In this document: positions 18,092 through 25,948 of the stretch, piece after piece
Layout: every line of letters starts with the position of its first letter
How positions within the stretch are numbered: position 1 is the first letter of the stretch
Assembly (NCBI GenBank): GCA_016202865.1
Contig: JACQNV010000010.1
Coordinates: forward strand, 1-42,271
Source: Candidatus Aenigmatarchaeota archaeon
Lineage (GTDB): Archaea > Aenigmatarchaeota > Aenigmatarchaeia > QMZP01 > JACQNV01
Reading direction: 5' to 3'
DNA: 42,271 nucleotides
The notes under the pieces: generated by a model
The model's input: only the letters and a program-made list of their open reading frames with translations
Told to the model about the DNA's origin: nothing
Databases searched by the model: none
Translations under genes and position numbers: made by a program

Positions 18092-18700
18092 TCAAAATTG
18101 CAGAAGCGATTTGACAAGATCCATGCCGCCATGATGTTCCATCAATCTTTCTCTTGCATTCATGCCATCATTCGCCCTTGCTCCAGGTAACTCTATAAGA
18201 AAGGTATAACAGGCAACAACACCGCCTTCATATTCTATTGCCCTTGCTGCAGCTTCTGCTGTGCCTCCGGTTGCCGCAACATCATCAACAACACCCACCT
18301 TTTCACCTTTTTGTATGCGGCCTCTATGTATTTGTAGCGCATCTCTTCCATACTCCAAACCGTAATATACAGTCACAAGCCTTTCTGTCACAACAAGTCG
18401 GCCATCTTCAGATCTGTGAACAATAGGATCATGCGGGGGAACTGGAAGCTTTCCAGCCTTCCTAACCTTCACTATGGGCAAGCCGTTGCCTGCTCCTGTA
18501 CCATAAATAAATCCTCTAGAATCAATGGCTGCGATTTTATCTACACCAGCTTCGTCCAAATGACCTCTCATTAAGTTAAAGGCATAAGTCCTTATTCTTG
18601 GACTTTCTAGTAGTCTCGCATCGTCTCTAAACATGATGCCTGGTTTTGGAAAATCAGGAACTGTATCTATATACGCACGCAAATTAAACATCTCATCCAT
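18092..18700 (-). CDS. apt: Adenine phosphoribosyltransferase
   Basis: 202 residues. APRT converts adenine and PRPP to AMP and pyrophosphate in the cytoplasm. Diagnostic motifs: DFPKPGIMFRD (16-26), DSRGFIYG (60-67), RKAGKLP (80-86), YGLEYGRDALQIH (113-125) and the PRPP loop VVDDVAATGGTA (137-148). The length is slightly above the usual 170-185 because of a segment after residue 88. GGGGGTAG lies just before the ATG and a TATA-like AAATTATTT about 45 nt upstream. It sits near an MTA phosphorylase gene, which releases adenine, so the two would form a salvage route. A second in-frame ATG three codons in is possible. Confidence 0.92.
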   Translation of the reverse strand: MDEMFNLRAYIDTVPDFPKPGIMFRDDARLLESPRIRTYAFNLMRGHLDEAGVDKIAAIDSRGFIYGTGAGNGLPIVKVRKAGKLPVPPHDPIVHRSEDGRLVVTERLVTVYYGLEYGRDALQIHRGRIQKGEKVGVVDDVAATGGTAEAAARAIEYEGGVVACYTFLIELPGARANDGMNARERLMEHHGGMDLVKSLLQF

Positions 18701-18773
18701 AAGCTACCCCCAATTTTTGAACAAACAATAATTAGAGCTAAATAATTTAAGCTTTAGTATATGAGGGAGTGGG

Positions 18774-18794
18774 TGAGAACCGTAGGTTTTCACA
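18774..18794. promoter_or_regulatory. Short palindrome (AACCGTAGGTT type)
   Basis: GTGAGAACC-GTA-GGTTTTCAC: 9-bp arms with one mismatch around GTA, in the gap between the PRTase-like gene ending at 18803 and apt. Its core AACCGTAGGTT recurs at 7627-7637. It may be a terminator-like hairpin or an operator. Confidence 0.4.
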
Positions 18795-18802
18795 ATTTAA
18801 AC

Positions 18803-19576
18803 CTATTGTGTATCTTCAGAACCGGCTTTTGGCGAACTATCAGGAAGCTTGAAATTCAGCGGTTTCAAAGATTTGTCTGGAAGTCTTTCATAGTCCATAA
18901 GTGAGAGAAGCCGTGTTCTTGTGTGTTTCTTCTCAAACTCCGCTCTACCATCTTGTATAGAGACAACTGTTGCCGCACCGTTCACAATACCGCCTTGTGA
19001 TTCGACTAAATCAACGCAAGTAGAAAGCTGTTTATATGTCTCTGCCCAATCGTCCAGTAAAATAACATTTTTTGGTGGTTCTTCAATTATGCCTTTTTGT
19101 ATGGCGAGAACTTTATACTCTGGAACCTGAGATCCGTTAGGGCCCTGCAAAAATCTCCCAGTTGGATAGCATCGATTTACAAAATCTCCAGGAATCTCAT
19201 CACCTTCTCTGTATTTCATTATCCTTATGTGACCCTTGTTTCTTTTGTGGCCTCTCAAATTTTCCCAATGCCATGCTTCTGTAGGAGTAAGCTTCATAAT
19301 CAGGGCTCCACAAAGTACACCTGCTCCAGATTCTGGACCGCCAATATAATCGACACAACTAGAGTCATCATCCTGAAACGATCCTGCAAGCCAATCAACT
19401 AAACCTTGCAATATACCACCATTACCAAAAGCAGCTCTTAATCCAATTAAACTATCCCCATTTGTTGAATGTTTCTCAATGTAACGATGAATTGCATACC
19501 TGAGACCATCATATTCCGGGCCACCATGATTTAAAATCCTCGTCCCTAAAGATCGTGCTTGAATAGCATCCCCCAT
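18803..19576 (-). CDS. Divergent phosphoribosyltransferase-like protein
   Basis: 257 residues. Residues 171-205 (VILLDDWAETYKQL...) have the strand-D-D-loop shape of a type I PRTase PRPP site, but the usual T-G is replaced by Y-K. An upstream IGGPESGAGVLCGALIMKL segment (78-96) matches the glycine-rich pyrophosphate-binding loop of orotate/adenine PRTases. The C-terminal 30 residues are charged and look disordered. It is encoded between MTA phosphorylase and apt on the same strand, so a role in nucleobase or nucleotide metabolism is likely. It is not a simple duplicate of the PRTase-like protein at 17268. Substrate unknown. Confidence 0.55.
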   Translation of the reverse strand: MGDAIQARSLGTRILNHGGPEYDGLRYAIHRYIEKHSTNGDSLIGLRAAFGNGGILQGLVDWLAGSFQDDDSSCVDYIGGPESGAGVLCGALIMKLTPTEAWHWENLRGHKRNKGHIRIMKYREGDEIPGDFVNRCYPTGRFLQGPNGSQVPEYKVLAIQKGIIEEPPKNVILLDDWAETYKQLSTCVDLVESQGGIVNGAATVVSIQDGRAEFEKKHTRTRLLSLMDYERLPDKSLKPLNFKLPDSSPKAGSEDTQ

Positions 19577-19600
19577 ATTAAATTATGGCAGAAGAAAAAT

Positions 19601-20350
19601 TTAAACCTTTATTTTAGGAATAACATTCACCAATAGTTGCTTGACCTTCTCCGCGTTCTCATGAAAAACTTTTAATATTGCCTCCCAAGAAACAGATTCT
19701 TCACCTTCTCTCCAGCAATCATAATCCGTGCTCATTGCGACTGCAGCATAAGGCACACCGGCTTCATTTGCTAATGTAGCTTCAGGTGCAATTGACATGT
19801 TGATCAAGTCGGCGCCCCAGAGCCTGAACATTTTACTCTCGGCCTTTGTTGAAAATCTCGGCCCTTCGATTGTGATCACAGTCCCCTTCTCGTGGATTTT
19901 GTAGCCAAGCTCCTTACCTGTTTTTGTCAAAATTTCTCTCAATTTTTTGTCGAAAGGCTCGGCCATTGGTGTGTGTTTTGGTCCGTCATTGAAATTGTCA
20001 TGAAAAGTAATGCTTCTGTGTCTTGTGAAATCTATAAATTGGTCCAAGACAACAAGATCTCCCCTACCTATTTCTTCGCGCAGGCTGCCGCATGCTGTGG
20101 TTGCAATTATGTGTGTGCATCCCTCCTGTTTTAGCGCCCAGATATTTGCGCGGTAATTGACTTGTGTCGGTGTGATTGTGTGGCCTTTGCCATGTCTAGC
20201 CAAAATAACAACATCAACACCGTCAATTTTTCCAGCAGTCAAAACAGAAGAAGGCTTTCCATATTGTGTATCAACTTCCTTTTCCTTCGCATCTTTCATT
20301 ATTTTTGGATCGTCCAAACCAGAGCCGCCGATAATACCAATCTTTACCAT
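19601..20350 (-). CDS. mtnP: S-methyl-5'-thioadenosine phosphorylase family
   Basis: 249 residues of the trimeric purine nucleoside phosphorylase family. It cleaves methylthioadenosine with phosphate to adenine and methylthioribose-1-phosphate, recovering the by-product of polyamine synthesis. Seen: IIGGSGL (7-13, phosphate loop), ARHGKGH, TACGSLREE, EGPRFSTKAES and NMSIAPEATLANEAG (nucleoside-binding Met and catalytic-region residues). Archaeal members differ in base specificity (adenosine versus inosine forms), which cannot be settled here. The presence of apt nearby favours adenine release. A TATA-like AGCTTTTATT about 26 nt upstream and CTAATTCTT just before the ATG suggest a leaderless transcript. 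Confidence 0.9.
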   Translation of the reverse strand: MVKIGIIGGSGLDDPKIMKDAKEKEVDTQYGKPSSVLTAGKIDGVDVVILARHGKGHTITPTQVNYRANIWALKQEGCTHIIATTACGSLREEIGRGDLVVLDQFIDFTRHRSITFHDNFNDGPKHTPMAEPFDKKLREILTKTGKELGYKIHEKGTVITIEGPRFSTKAESKMFRLWGADLINMSIAPEATLANEAGVPYAAVAMSTDYDCWREGEESVSWEAILKVFHENAEKVKQLLVNVIPKIKV

Positions 20351-20353
20351 AGA

Positions 20354-20362
20354 AAGAATTAG
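20354..20362 (-). promoter_or_regulatory. CTAATTCTT start-proximal motif
   Basis: Second occurrence, three bases before the ATG of the MTA phosphorylase gene, with a TATA-like AGCTTTTATT at about 20371-20380. Confidence 0.45.
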
Positions 20363-20379
20363 CTGGTAGAAATAAAAGC

Positions 20380-20676
20380 TTATTTCCTTCTTCTACCTTC
20401 TTTGCTGTGCGGTTTGTTCTTGTGCACTTTCTTGATGTGAAGAGAATACCAGATTTCTATTGCTATTATTGCGACAATTATTCCGTTCAGGTAGATGAAA
20501 ACAGCATCATTGATTAAAAAACTGTAGACAAAAAGAAGGGAAACGCCAACAAAGTGATTAATCGAAAATCTCAAGTCAATCAAACTCTTGTGTCTTCTGA
20601 CAGCTTCAACAGTCTCAAATGCCCAGCCAATAATTAAAACCACTGCGCCAATTAGGCCGATTAACAGTTCCATCAT
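20380..20676 (-). CDS. Small three-helix membrane protein, SemiSWEET/PQ-loop-like
   Basis: 98 residues with three hydrophobic helices (about 4-22, 40-58, 62-82) and a very basic tail (KKVHKNKPHSKEGRRRK). The order of helices, the size and residues such as GWAFETVEAVRRHKS after helix 1 resemble the MtN3/SemiSWEET and PQ-loop half-transporters. The assignment is by shape and is tentative. Last gene of a minus-strand run of small genes. Confidence 0.5.
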   Translation of the reverse strand: MMELLIGLIGAVVLIIGWAFETVEAVRRHKSLIDLRFSINHFVGVSLLFVYSFLINDAVFIYLNGIIVAIIAIEIWYSLHIKKVHKNKPHSKEGRRRK

Positions 20677-20694
20677 ACATTATATTATGCGCTT

Positions 20695-20886
20695 CTAAAA
20701 TAAGTCATTCTCTTCTGGAATTTTGCTCACCGCGCGGAAGACAGACTCTTTACCAAAGCCTTTTCTCGATAAGCTTGCAAGGTTTTCATCAGAATCCAGG
20801 TCAACACCAGAAGATAAAATAGATTTTATTATTCTCCCATCTTTTCTTCCAAGATCCGCCACCTGCAACTCATCGTTGAAAAACAT
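20695..20886 (-). CDS. Small hypothetical protein (63 aa)
   Basis: MFFNDELQVADLGRKDGRII..., 63 residues, charged and probably helical. GGTGA five bases before the ATG at 20886 supports this start over the TTG at 20898. It lies between two other small same-strand genes. No family recognised. Confidence 0.45.
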   Translation of the reverse strand: MFFNDELQVADLGRKDGRIIKSILSSGVDLDSDENLASLSRKGFGKESVFRAVSKIPEENDLF

Positions 20887-20915
20887 ACCAATCACCAAAA
20901 TCCCCTAAACATATT

Positions 20916-21077
20916 TTATAGGCCAACAAGGCTCCTATACTCTTTGCTGATGGCCCCTCTTTTTATGTCCCTGTATTCAACGGCTGTTAGTTCTCCGTGT
21001 AGATATTTTCTAAATGCAATTCCAACTTCATCCTTAAAGCAAAACGGTTCTAATATTTCCACAATTCTTCCAGCCAT
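20916..21077 (-). CDS. Small hypothetical protein (53 aa)
   Basis: A complete 53-codon frame (MAGRIVEILEPFCFKDEVG... ending YRSLVGL) directly behind the 103-residue gene with a 6-base gap and 29 bases before the next start. Regular composition and tight packing in the run suggest a real gene. Function unknown. Confidence 0.5.
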   Translation of the reverse strand: MAGRIVEILEPFCFKDEVGIAFRKYLHGELTAVEYRDIKRGAISKEYRSLVGL

Positions 21078-21083
21078 ACAACC

Positions 21084-21395
21084 TCACTTAATGTATCTTT
21101 TCATTTCAGTTTGAATATTTTCTTCTGTCGGTAACACCCCTACATTAGCAAGTCTCATAATTGCTAAGCCTCTTGGTAAACACTTATTTCCATACTCTTT
21201 TAACAGTCTTCCGGAGTTCCAGAATGTCGGTTCTTCATCTATCTTTCCATGTTCGTATAATCCAATTGCGCGGGCCTGTTTGCACCTTCTAGTTATGTAA
21301 AACATGCCTCCAAAAACAGTTGCTAGAAGACCTGTTGCTGCAACATCCACATAATTCCAGCCGTTTATTGTTCCTTCCAAAACATTCCAATCCAT
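21084..21395 (-). CDS. Small membrane protein of unknown function
   Basis: 103 residues from the ATG at 21395; a TTG three codons upstream is possible. One hydrophobic helix (about 15-35, VDVAATGLLATVFGGMFYI) is followed by RRCKQAR and a soluble tail. It starts 10 bases after the glutaredoxin stop, so it is co-transcribed with it. No family recognised. Confidence 0.55.
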   Translation of the reverse strand: MDWNVLEGTINGWNYVDVAATGLLATVFGGMFYITRRCKQARAIGLYEHGKIDEEPTFWNSGRLLKEYGNKCLPRGLAIMRLANVGVLPTEENIQTEMKRYIK

Positions 21396-21405
21396 AATCT
21401 GCAAC

Positions 21406-21642
21406 TCACTTAATATTCAAAGCCTGCTTCAAAGCTTTCTCGTTGAACCCGACAATTATTTTTCCGTCAACATCAATTACAGGCACGCCCATCTGGCCTG
21501 ATTTTTCAACAACTTCATTTGCCTTTTCAGGATGCTCTTGCACATTAACCTCTGTGAATTTGACATTGTGTTCTTTCAAAAAATCCATTGCCTTGTGGCA
21601 CCATGGACATGTAGATGTGCTGTAAACCAAAACATTTGCCAT
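21406..21642 (-). CDS. Glutaredoxin-like thiol oxidoreductase
   Basis: 78 residues, a full-length minimal glutaredoxin/NrdH-type fold. Active site C12-P-W-C15 after a VLVYSTST strand, the cis-Pro loop MGVPVIDV (about 51-58) and the GF turn near residue 65. It reduces disulfides in the cytoplasm, fed by thioredoxin reductase or glutathione-like thiols. The CPWC form with GVPV is close to the NrdH/YruB group. Followed closely by small membrane-protein genes. Confidence 0.88.
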   Translation of the reverse strand: MANVLVYSTSTCPWCHKAMDFLKEHNVKFTEVNVQEHPEKANEVVEKSGQMGVPVIDVDGKIIVGFNEKALKQALNIK

Positions 21643-21665
21643 ATCTTAAAATATAGAATTGGGAT

Positions 21666-22259
21666 TTATATTGCTTCCTGGCCTTCGAACCAGAGCGGTC
21701 TTCTTGGCAAGCCATATGTTTTGACAAAAGTTTCGATGAGTCTGTAAAACAAAATTTCTGGTATTTCTATTGCTGTCCTTAAAGATTCGCCTTTATAGCC
21801 CGCTTGTTCGAGCGCATCTTGATATATGGCCTGTTCCTGATCTATCCTCGATCTGAAAAGCTTCTGATCCTCTTCAAGCACCGCAAGCGCGTCTTGTGGT
21901 TTCGCAATTCCTTGCCAAGCCTCGATCCTTTGTCTCATCCTTTGCGCTTCCATTGTATATTTGTCTCGAAGAGTTGGGTCTGTTGTCTGAGCTATCCATG
22001 TATCGTATGTCTCCAACTGCCTTGTGAAAAACTCGATAAACTTGGCCGTTACTTTATTCAAGTATATTTGAAGAGATGCCTTTTTATCGGCTGCTGTGAC
22101 TACATCACGCCTAATAGAAAGTATTTCCTGCTCTTTTCTCAATCTCTGCAAAGCCCACTCTAGAGACCCCTTATCTTCATCTAAAACTATTGGGATTAGT
22201 TCCTCTGCAACTTGTATATAGTGTTCGTTCATCCGCCTCCTTGTAGCTAAAGTGTCCAT
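21666..22259 (-). CDS. Helical protein of unknown function
   Basis: 197 residues, almost wholly predicted alpha-helical and charged, without signal peptide or membrane helix. The ATG at 22259 lies about 25 nt from a symmetrical TATA box (22279-22288), fitting a leaderless start. A second start at 22232 has AAGGAGG just before it, so two isoforms or an alternative start are possible. First gene of the small-gene run ending at 20380. No family recognised. Confidence 0.65.
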   Translation of the reverse strand: MDTLATRRRMNEHYIQVAEELIPIVLDEDKGSLEWALQRLRKEQEILSIRRDVVTAADKKASLQIYLNKVTAKFIEFFTRQLETYDTWIAQTTDPTLRDKYTMEAQRMRQRIEAWQGIAKPQDALAVLEEDQKLFRSRIDQEQAIYQDALEQAGYKGESLRTAIEIPEILFYRLIETFVKTYGLPRRPLWFEGQEAI

Positions 22260-22278
22260 AAAGTTTCTGGAAGTGTTG

Positions 22279-22288
22279 ATTTATAAAT
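22279..22288. promoter_or_regulatory. Symmetrical TATA box between divergent genes
   Basis: ATTTATAAAT is a perfect palindrome, 20 bases from the minus-strand start at 22259 and 16 bases from the plus-strand ATG at 22304 (58 from 22346). It could serve both directions. Confidence 0.5.
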
Positions 22289-22345
22289 TGTTACTATACG
22301 CCAATGTTCACACCGGTTATTATAGGTGGCCAACCAATATATATT

Positions 22346-22579
22346 ATGGTAGCAAAAGCATCAGCAAACCAGAGACCACAACATTTGCCAGCATGTAGAG
22401 GAGTCAAGGCTGTGTTTGGTTTATTGGTTTTAATAGTTGGTCTGTATGCAGTTGCTGGCGATCTAGGAGCTCTAGGATCCAAGATACCTGTAAGCCCATG
22501 GTGGCTATTGGTTGTTATAGTGGGTCTGTTCTGGCTCTTGAAGTCGGCAGCAGGCGGCAAGTGTCCGGCATGTAGATAA
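22346..22579 (+). CDS. Small two-helix membrane protein with C-terminal CPAC
   Basis: 77 residues from the ATG at 22346; an in-frame ATG at 22304 would add 14 residues but may lie upstream of the transcript start. Two hydrophobic helices (GVKAVFGLLVLIVGLYAV and WWLLVVIVGLFWLL) flank a short loop. The protein ends GGKCPACR, a C-x-x-C pair suited to metal binding or thiol exchange. Downstream it converges with the 283-residue gene. No family recognised. Confidence 0.55.
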   Translation: MVAKASANQRPQHLPACRGVKAVFGLLVLIVGLYAVAGDLGALGSKIPVSPWWLLVVIVGLFWLLKSAAGGKCPACR

Positions 22580-22580
22580 A

Positions 22581-23432
22581 TTATTTCTCTCTTTTTTCTT
22601 TACTTTTTTCGCTTTCTTGAGAAGTAGCGCTATCCAACTTTTTCCAGCCAATCATTTTAAGATATTCTTCCTCGGTTTCCACAACTTGAAATTCTCCATG
22701 TAAAACTTCAAAATACTCTTGGCGAGTAATTCTGCAGATGACTTCTCCATCTATCACTTCTGCGCGTATCAAATCACCTGGAGCCAACAATTTGCAATAT
22801 CCTCTAACACCTATTCTTCTAATCTGCCCACCCATATTTAATGTATAAATTGTGACAGGTTCATCAAAGTGCCCGACTGTGGTTTGCCCAGCTGTTTTGA
22901 TTTCCCCTTCTATGAAAACATTTTCAGCTTCCCCACCTCCTTTAGGTAATAATCCAAGGGCGGCTTCCATCTTTTCTTTTGTTGCTTTATCTTCTGCTTC
23001 CCACTTAGCCCTTCTAGCTTTCTTCGCCTCTTCCCATGCCTTTTTAGGATCTTCCACAACTTCTGGAGGAAACACTTTTCTGTGAATTCCGATTAATGTA
23101 GCTTCCATCGGATCAAAAACACCATTAAGCACATCATCTGGGATAACCAAGCCGCTGTTAGCCATGTCTCCAACTATCTGCGATTTGTATCCCATATTTC
23201 TGTCACTGTAAGCCTTGCCACTAAAATCCACTATTTTGCGTTTGTATTGGATTGGTGATTTGGCTGTTGGTTTTGTTCCCCCCTGTTCTCCTATTTCATA
23301 GACAGAAAACATAGCGCGCCCTTCTATTGATGAGCCATCAAAAACACATTCCTGAAAACTGCCAATATATCTATTGCCGCCGGCATCATACCTACTCACT
23401 AGAACTTTTGGAAGCACGCGTTTGGTTTCCAT
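22581..23432 (-). CDS. Unknown protein, 283 aa
   Basis: Soluble protein with a beta-rich N-terminal half, a highly charged helix at about 128-160 (KKAWEEAKKARRAKWEAEDKA-like) and a second beta-rich domain (about 170-250). The end is a Ser/Glu/Lys tail. The second domain includes KLLAPGDLIRAEVIDGEVICRI, which could be a small barrel of OB type, but this is weak. Divergent from the caspase-like gene at 23514. Function unknown. Confidence 0.65.
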   Translation of the reverse strand: METKRVLPKVLVSRYDAGGNRYIGSFQECVFDGSSIEGRAMFSVYEIGEQGGTKPTAKSPIQYKRKIVDFSGKAYSDRNMGYKSQIVGDMANSGLVIPDDVLNGVFDPMEATLIGIHRKVFPPEVVEDPKKAWEEAKKARRAKWEAEDKATKEKMEAALGLLPKGGGEAENVFIEGEIKTAGQTTVGHFDEPVTIYTLNMGGQIRRIGVRGYCKLLAPGDLIRAEVIDGEVICRITRQEYFEVLHGEFQVVETEEEYLKMIGWKKLDSATSQESEKSKEKREK

Positions 23433-23513
23433 AAGATCTTTTTCAGATGTTAGGCTTTAATCCTTATCGAGCACTAGAAAATGCGCTTTTAAGGCTTACC
23501 CTCAATTACAATA

Positions 23514-24545
23514 ATGGTTTACAGTCACTATTGCGCTCCACTTGAGAGAAGGACAAATTATAGATGGTTGATGGCGCTTGCACGCAGAGCAATAGAAAGC
23601 GATGATATAAATCCAACTGTGAATGATGTGCTGGTGGGGGTTGTTGCGGTAGACAAAGCGTTCAAGGGAAGCCAGAAAGATGAAGCTCTTGACATGGCAT
23701 CAGAAGCCGGAAAGAGAGTTGGCCCCCTGTTCAAACCTGAGGCCAGAAGGGTTTTCAAGATGTATGGTGTTGATCGAAGAGTTGCTGCTGCCTTTGAGGA
23801 AACAGCATATAGAGCCTCTGCAGGTAGGCTTAGATATTCAAGAGAAGATGATCATGCGCTGTTTCTTTATAGTAAAGATGTGGAGCATACTAAATATGCA
23901 ACTGAGTTCGCAGAGTTTTTGCATTGCGAGCTTGGCTTTGGTTTCAGAAATATAGTTACAGCAAGAGAATTGACAGGCGACGAAGATCCAATAGAAGGTG
24001 TTCGCGCTTTTACACGATCTGCACAAGAAATTCTAAAAAGAGCAGGCATGTTCGGGAATGTTGTGGTATATTATAGCGGGATGACAGGTATTGATCCTTT
24101 GAATCAGGAAATTGGCGGTTTTGTTTTTGCAAACCATTTAATTCCGTACAAAGTTTGGGCAGCCCCGCTTGTCGGGCATGATGGAAATATAGTTTTTGTC
24201 AACGATACATCGTTTGCAGCTTCAGCTAATATAACATTTAGGGATCTTGGTTTGTTGCCTGAGAGAGCGATGGTATTGTCTGCTTGTGGTATCGATGAAG
24301 CAGGAGTAAGAAATCTTTTTTCGAGATCAGTTATGAGGCAATATGGAGATCAGCTGGTATATCGCCCCACACAAATTCAACTAGAACACAGAGTTGCTAC
24401 GGTTGAAGCTGCACCGTGGGGAGGCCAATCGTTCAAAGTTAGTCTGCCAAAAGAGCTTCGGACTGTTTTGCACAGACAAACCCCAAAAAAGACAGGAGCT
24501 GATTTTGATTATTTACTGATGAAATATCCAATGAATGGGTTGTAA
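23514..24545 (+). CDS. Caspase-fold-like protein lacking the catalytic His
   Basis: 343 residues. Residues about 112-265 follow the caspase-like (clan CD, C14) pattern: a first strand (HALFLYSKD), a helix with E-F-A-E-F-L, a GF...V turn, a helix, then VVVYYSGMTG (183-192) and MVLSACGIDEAG (253-264). In active enzymes the first block ends SGHG and supplies the His. Here it reads SGMTG and has no His, while the Cys position (C258 in LSAC) is kept. The N-terminal ~110 residues are helical and unassigned. TATA-like TTTTAAG is about 25 nt upstream. It may be an inactive, binding-only homolog or use another His. Fold assignment is by motif only. Confidence 0.55.
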   Translation: MVYSHYCAPLERRTNYRWLMALARRAIESDDINPTVNDVLVGVVAVDKAFKGSQKDEALDMASEAGKRVGPLFKPEARRVFKMYGVDRRVAAAFEETAYRASAGRLRYSREDDHALFLYSKDVEHTKYATEFAEFLHCELGFGFRNIVTARELTGDEDPIEGVRAFTRSAQEILKRAGMFGNVVVYYSGMTGIDPLNQEIGGFVFANHLIPYKVWAAPLVGHDGNIVFVNDTSFAASANITFRDLGLLPERAMVLSACGIDEAGVRNLFSRSVMRQYGDQLVYRPTQIQLEHRVATVEAAPWGGQSFKVSLPKELRTVLHRQTPKKTGADFDYLLMKYPMNGL

Positions 24546-24570
24546 AATGCGATATATTATTTTGTAAGTA

Positions 24571-25056
24571 TTAGTGTGCCAGTTTGTTTATTATTGCTGT
24601 GTAAAAGTCTGTGGAACAGTACCAGCCGCTGCCTATCATCTTGTCAATTATAGACTTTACCTCAGCTTTTGTAATTATCTTCTTTTTGAACAAAAGGAGG
24701 AGAAGGAACACAGAACCAGCATTGTCCACTTTTTCTATTGAAGTCAAGTTCCTAAGTTTCTGGTCGTCGGTTACAGCTGTCCCCTTTAATTTTTTGGCCA
24801 GTTCAAGAACCTCTAAATCAGCTTGCTCAACAACCTTTAGCTGACCTATATCACCTTCTTCCACTGAAAATAATTTTGAATCTACCAACATCTTTATGTA
24901 AACAGCTTCCTCAAAACCCCTTTTTATTCCTACATCTACAACCTCCCTATAAACTTTTGCCGGGATAATAAGTTGCGCATCTAGTTTTTCCAACTTCTCT
25001 AATGTTCTTGCTTTTCCAAGATAGATAAGTGTAACAGCATCAAAAACAAGTATCAT
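24571..25056 (-). CDS. PIN-domain toxin-like nuclease
   Basis: 161 residues with PIN-domain marks: an N-terminal strand with D6 (VFDAVTLIYL), a conserved E in KVYREVVD and acidic residues in GTAVTDDQKLRN. PIN toxins cut RNA with a metal ion. The start overlaps the upstream antitoxin gene by four bases (ATGA), and the partner has a ribbon-helix-helix (RHH) plus UPF0175-like region, the usual arrangement for this DUF3368-type toxin group. Expected to be neutralised by the antitoxin; RNA target unknown. Confidence 0.75.
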   Translation of the reverse strand: MILVFDAVTLIYLGKARTLEKLEKLDAQLIIPAKVYREVVDVGIKRGFEEAVYIKMLVDSKLFSVEEGDIGQLKVVEQADLEVLELAKKLKGTAVTDDQKLRNLTSIEKVDNAGSVFLLLLLFKKKIITKAEVKSIIDKMIGSGWYCSTDFYTAIINKLAH

Positions 25057-25358
25057 GACAATGCTCTCTCTATATCCTTTTCAAGGACATCTTTATCTTT
25101 GATCCAAACAGTTTTAGACTCTTTTACCTTTTCTGCAAATGACCAAACATCTAGACCAGCAAATTTTGCAGCAGCTAAAAATGTAAGTTTGCCCTTAGAT
25201 AGTAAATCAACAGCTGTTTTCTCTCTCCACTCTGTTAAGGATGTTTGGAGTAGCTTCCTGATGGCAGTTGATTTGTCCAAATTCTCAGATTCTATAAACT
25301 CCTCCAATTCCTTTTCCAATTCCACGGATAACCTTATAGACAAAGATGTTTCCTTCAT
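25053..25358 (-). CDS. RHH/UPF0175-like antitoxin
   Basis: 101 residues from the ATG at 25358 (MKETSLSIRLSVELEKELEE); upstream in-frame codons lie in the promoter. The N-terminal half is a RHH DNA-binding motif. The C-terminal half, with GKLTFLAAAKFAGLDVWSFAE, matches UPF0175-type antitoxins. Likely binds the direct repeats and palindrome upstream and represses its own operon together with the PIN protein. Confidence 0.75.
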   Translation of the reverse strand: MKETSLSIRLSVELEKELEEFIESENLDKSTAIRKLLQTSLTEWREKTAVDLLSKGKLTFLAAAKFAGLDVWSFAEKVKESKTVWIKDKDVLEKDIERALS

Positions 25359-25362
25359 ACAA

Positions 25363-25422
25363 TGTATACTTTGTATTACTTGTATAAAAAGATCGTGCCT
25401 TATAAATATAACAATGTTATAT
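25363..25422 (-). promoter_or_regulatory. Toxin-antitoxin promoter and operator
   Basis: Three TGTAT repeats at 25363, 25372 and 25381, exactly 9 bp apart (ATACA on the coding strand), then a TATA-like ATTTATAAG (minus strand, about 25399-25407) overlapping a perfect palindrome ATATAACA-A-TGTTATAT (25406-25422). This suits RHH dimers binding in tandem. Confidence 0.5.
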
Positions 25423-25537
25423 TGCTGAGCGCCAGACTTCACAATGTTAACTATTTAAATACACTCCCACAACATCTAACTAGAAACTTTTAATGTTTAT
25501 TAAACGTTTACAAAAATTTACTAATGCACTCTATATG

Positions 25538-25948
25538 ATGTCTAAAACGCCGCAGGAAATTGAAGTCTGGTATATAATCCCAGCCCTAAGGAGGGAATTG
25601 GTAAAAGGCCTCATACAATCGGGGTTGACACAAAAGCAGGCAGCCATGAAGCTCGGCCTTACAGAGTCAGCTGTTTCCCAATATCTGAGCGACAAGAGGG
25701 CAAAAGGCATAAAGTTCAACGAAAAAATTTCAGCCAAAATAAAGGAAGCAGTAAAAAACATCCTTGAGGGTAGCCAGCCAGTCGGCGAAATCTACAGGCT
25801 TACACAACAAGTAAAATTTGACACAACTATATGCAAAGTCCACACGCTTTATGACAACGATGTGCCGGAAGGTTGCAATGTCTGCGAGCTTTACGAGTCG
25901 ACAGAAAATCTAGTTAAAATAAAACAAAAGGAGGCAGTTGCGGTATGA
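25538..25948 (+). CDS. XRE-type HTH regulator with Cys/His cluster, coupled to suf
   Basis: 136 residues from the ATG at 25538; ATGs at 25535 and 25493 are alternatives. Residues 22-50 form a helix-turn-helix (LVKGLIQSGLTQKQAAMKLG, then LTESAVSQYL). The start ...EVWYIIPALRREL is typical of archaeal COG2522-like regulators. The C-terminal part has C99-x2-H102 and C113-x2-C116, a possible Fe-S or zinc site. Its stop overlaps the sufB start (ATGA), so it is translated with the Fe-S assembly operon. Control of suf by Fe-S or iron status is inferred. TATA-like ATTTAAAT (25454-25461) and TTTATTAAA (25496-25504) are candidate promoters. Confidence 0.78.
   Translation: MSKTPQEIEVWYIIPALRRELVKGLIQSGLTQKQAAMKLGLTESAVSQYLSDKRAKGIKFNEKISAKIKEAVKNILEGSQPVGEIYRLTQQVKFDTTICKVHTLYDNDVPEGCNVCELYESTENLVKIKQKEAVAV

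Noticed and set aside
22294..22560. Minus-strand frame of 88 codons
   Set aside because: The plus strand encodes two clean membrane helices and a CPAC end, a much better gene.
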